This document shows positions 61,101 through 64,000 of a stretch of 64,000 nt of DNA, in pieces. Made by a program: the position numbers and the translations under genes. The DNA comes from Apostichopus japonicus. Its lineage: Eukaryota > Echinodermata > Holothuroidea > Aspidochirotida > Stichopodidae. The stretch's first letter is position 1. Every line of letters begins with the position of its first letter. The notes under the pieces are model-generated. The model saw only the letters and a list, made by a program, of their open reading frames with translations, was not told the DNA's origin and made no database searches. Where the stretch lies: contig NC_092568.1 of the NCBI RefSeq assembly GCF_037975245.1, positions 20,913,501 through 20,977,500 of the forward strand, written 5' to 3'.

Positions 61101-63470
61101 TGACCACTACGGGTTTCCCCCACCCCAACCCCCTAACCTCACAATCAGACTATTAGCAAAACCATGCGCTTATAGGGCTACTTTACTAGACCGAATTTAT
61201 AGTCTAGGGAACGTGTGAAGAACTTCTGTTAATTAATATAAAGCTAATGTATTTTTTTGTCACCTGTTTCAGCGATGGAATGACCCTCGTCTTAGCTGGG
61301 ATATCGACGTATATGGGAGCGGTCCTGTCCACTATCGTCCAAAACACATTTACGTTCCAGAAGTTGAACTATACAACGGGTGAGTGAGAAAGTCAATACA
61401 TGATTTTCAAACTAACTAAAACGGAATGAGTGAAACATCATGAGCAAAACTTTATGAAAAATTCATCAATGAATATGTTTGTGTGCGTGTGTGTGGGTGT
61501 GTTTGGGTGTGCGTATAAGATACAAATCTGTACCCCAACTATAGGTTTATAATGTAGGCTAACACTGAGGTGTCGGTCTGTATGTGTGTGTATGTATGTA
61601 TGTATATATGAAAAGTGAGTTTTCTCCCTTTCAAAAATACACGCAGACATACCCCCATATGTCCTTACACACACACACACACACACACACACGCATGTAC
61701 GCCCAGTATACATTTGCGTGTGTGAGTATGTGTGCCGTCCACTGTCGTCCCAAAGTGAACTCTGATCTTTGTCTTTCAGGATGGCTACTGCTGTTATACA
61801 TGAACCAAACGTTGTGGTCTATCCAAGTGGTGCAGTGGTTTACTTTCCTACTGTAAGAGCGGAAATTTACTGTGATCTACCAGAAGCACCGTTTGAAGAC
61901 ATGGTAAATAAACGTAGAAATTATCAGTAGTGGGGTTTATTTAATCCAACAGGGAGTTGTTATGGAACAACTCCCTGATTCCAAGCATTCATAATATCTT
62001 CAATATTCCCCCGTTCATATTTAAATCAACGAGATGGTTGCAAATATTATGCAACATAATTTCTCTGGCCTCTGCAATATACCGTTGAGCCAATACTGAT
62101 GATATTTAAAGCTATAAAAAAAAGAAGATAACCATTGCCTCTAGAATCATACCGGAAAGGCATGTCAATGGCATGCACAATTTCTGGAGATATTGCATAA
62201 ACTTGTTGGCTTGGTGGCTTAGATAAGAGACATATGATTTGTCTCGTTCACCTTTTCTCGGGTTAGTTTGCTTACCAAAAACCGACTTGGTGATAAAGCG
62301 TTTTGTGGTCTTCGATTACAGATATGTCCAATTAAGATTGGCCCATGGTCTCATGACGTCAGACAGACGACCCTCGCACCCTTTGAGCCAGTGGTCGACC
62401 GTTCTTTTGTGGATAACTCTGGTTCCTGTATCATTGGTACATCCACGGCTTACATAGACAGCATATCTTACGATTGTTGTCCTGGCCTAGCGTTCGACGC
62501 CATTTTGCTCTACCTCAATGTCAGTTGTAGTCACCATGAAGAACGGCACATCCGCGCCGCTTCTCCATCTCAAGCACTCAAGATGAATCCACTGGAAGTC
62601 GACACGCCTGAGAAGCAACCAAGATGTTTTGTTCCTCTCATTATTACGCCATTTTTCGTTTTGTTAGTCTTCTTGCTTCCTCGAAAAGCGACTGATCGTA
62701 TTTTCTTTGGGACCATCGTCTTTGTGGCGCTGCTCTTGATTTGGACATCCGGTGACGTACCGGTCGATGTTCAACGCTTCATTCAGCTTTCGTCTGGAAT
62801 GATCATCGCTGCAACTCTGACGTCATTGGTCTCCTGTAAACTCATTGGAGGTCATCCCACATCACTGGCAAAAAGTGCCGAGGATGAACCGAATGCATAT
62901 GGGGTAATTAGTCCCAATCAGTCCCCATCAGTGTATACGTGTACAAATCACTTTTTAACTCCTTAATAGCTTTGAAGAAATGAACAGTACCTAACTAGCT
63001 GTGGATTGTAAGGTTTTGCTAAATATTGACCGATTGGGCAATCAAGAAGATACCGAGGGCTCAGGTCAATTGAGATGGGGGGAGGGGAGGTGGTGGGAGA
63101 ATTGGAAAAAGTCTCCACAGCTTCTTAATCTAATTCGATATTTAATACGTTTGCGTATAATTTTCTCAAATATTCTGGGTCTCATCCATATACGAACATT
63201 TAAAACTGGGCTAGATCTCAATACTTTTTCTTGGGGACACCGCGGTGGGTGAGGGGGGTGGGAGTTCATATTCGCCCACATTTCTGGTTATACAGATGGT
63301 GGAGCCTGTTCTTATCGTCGTCCATCAATACTCATGTGTGCATTTTCTTTATTTGTTTATTTTCTTATCTTTTTCAGTGCAAGTCTCGTCTTGGGGCGAT
63401 GATCGACTTGATGTTGTTCGCTTCTGTGGCGATCGTTCTTGGTATTTCGGCAGCTGGAACCTTTGCATGA
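58164..63470 (+). CDS. Divergent nicotinic-type Cys-loop receptor subunit, complete, seven coding exons
   Basis: Pentameric ligand-gated channel family, 386 aa. Exons: 58164-58263, 59475-59584, 60839-60883, 61273-61379, 61780-61903, 62322-62903, 63378-63470; all GT/AG with agreeing phases. Signal peptide (MALTWRVLCMSIVGIVIC). The ligand domain has SLLRDYNKLV, LWLKN/RWNDPRLSWD (loop D Trp), YVPEVELYNG (loop A, Trp and Asp changed), GPWSHD (loop B Trp171) and SYDCCPG (loop C vicinal Cys214-Cys215 with Tyr212, alpha-like). The Cys-loop is Cys152-x11-Cys164; the family norm is x13. About 30 extra residues (232-263) precede M1 (265-281). M2 is about 288-307, M3 about 313-335. The M3-M4 loop is only about 25 residues and M4 closes the protein. 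Pore positions are atypical (see findings). The extra segment could be an unrecognised small intron, since GTCAGT occurs near its start. A 5' acceptor at 58149 implies a non-coding first exon. Confidence 0.88.
59984..60018. mobile_element. 35-bp minimal MITE: both ends, no interior
   Basis: TTAAAGGCATTG joined directly to TGCGCGAATCTTCACACC and TTTAG: the two termini of the TTAA-flanked MITE with the whole interior missing. It lies about 130 bp from copy 4. Confidence 0.7.
60146..60493 (-). mobile_element. TTAA-type MITE, copy 4 (receptor intron 2)
   Basis: Interior matches copies 1-3 (GCCGGTAATCTGACCTAG, ACTGTCTGCATTTTGTAGCG). The ends GGCATTGAAGACTCGCG and GGGGCGAGTATTCAATGC are recognisable, but the terminal TTAA is degraded, so this is the oldest copy. 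Same orientation as copy 1. Confidence 0.82.
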
Positions 63471-63584
63471 CTCCATTTTTGTTTTGAAAACATTTTGTCA
63501 AAATGACGTTTCTTTTTTCCTTTCTTTTTTAGAATGAAGTAATTTTGATTCCTAAGAATGGTAAACGTTATAGTGAGCAGTGAA

Positions 63585-63596
63585 AATAAAAATAAA
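63585..63596 (+). terminator. Polyadenylation signals of the receptor gene
   Basis: Two adjacent AATAAA hexamers (63585-63590 and 63591-63596) about 115 nt after the stop codon, suggesting a short 3' UTR. Confidence 0.55.
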
Positions 63597-63599
63597 AAA

Positions 63600-64000
63600 G
63601 TTCAATTCGCTTTACGGCTTCTCGTACTACTCGTACTAACTGTTTTACGAATGCAGGTAGCCATTTCCACGGACTCTCCTTTAATCCGAACGCCGCGCAC
63701 CCCTGTGTGTTATTTTAGTTCAACACAGTCTTTACGTAAAAGAGATTCACCAAGTGTTCACCCATCAAAGAGGATCCTGGCACGGGGCAGGGGCGCCTAA
63801 CAATTTTCAGAGGAATGATTTCCGTGCCTGCATAATATCGCCGCAGGCGGTACTTTCAACACCACTGTACATATACGACGCATGCGTCAAGCGTAGCATC
63901 GCAACACGACGTCTCGTCTGAAAATTCCTTTGACAATTATTTTCCAAAATTTCTGTGATTTGGAGTTAAAGAATACTGTGTAATCATCTTTGATACTATA
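63600..64000. other. Terminal intergenic segment, nothing recognised
   Basis: An 80-codon frame (63558-63800) starts inside the receptor 3' region and has no recognisable motif. Confidence 0.35.

Overview
The window is animal nuclear DNA: AT-rich, with small phase-conserved exons bounded by GT/AG introns, long introns, (TA)n microsatellites and many non-autonomous transposons. It has no bacterial operon structure, CRISPR array or phage. Gene content (CCS, ACP7-type purple acid phosphatase, GNMT, Kazal inhibitors, a QPD C-type lectin, a divergent nicotinic-type receptor) fits a marine deuterostome invertebrate. An echinoderm, perhaps a sea cucumber, is my guess rather than something the sequence proves.

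Layout, left to right. (1) 1.8-2.5 kb, minus strand: two exons of the copper chaperone for superoxide dismutase (CCS); the rest lies outside the window or was not found. (2) 3.4-5.2 kb: repeats, including a hAT-type MITE with a perfect 8-bp target duplication. (3) 7.1-13.4 kb, minus strand: two tandem paralogous genes for small secreted single-domain Kazal inhibitors, both with Glu at the predicted P1 site. (4) 15.5-31.5 kb, plus strand: a complete 12-exon purple acid phosphatase (ACP7-like, 429 aa). Its introns carry a 48-copy 15-bp minisatellite, two TTAA-flanked MITEs and a 35-bp minisatellite whose unit contains a DR5 nuclear-receptor motif. (5) 38.1-44.9 kb, minus strand: complete five-exon glycine N-methyltransferase (305 aa), convergent with ACP7. 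(6) 48.1-52.6 kb: a 929-bp hAT-like element, an intronless QPD C-type lectin on the minus strand, and a decayed C-type lectin on the plus strand that is split by a 363-bp hAT-like MITE. (7) 53-58 kb: a GC-rich island of unknown nature, a Kazal relic, a degenerate hammerhead-like/Penelope-like motif, (TA)n arrays, a tRNA-derived SINE and a truncated LINE. (8) 58.2-63.5 kb, plus strand: a seven-exon Cys-loop receptor (386 aa) with most of its ligand-binding box but an atypical pore and Cys-loop.

The genes are independent single transcription units and do not form a pathway. ACP7 and the lectin act in the secretory or extracellular space, GNMT controls the S-adenosylmethionine/glycine balance in the cytosol, and CCS loads copper into SOD1. 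The most unusual protein is the receptor. The richest non-coding signal is the set of MITEs that can be delimited exactly by their target duplications. All exon models were built by eye from reading frame, splice sites and remembered family motifs.
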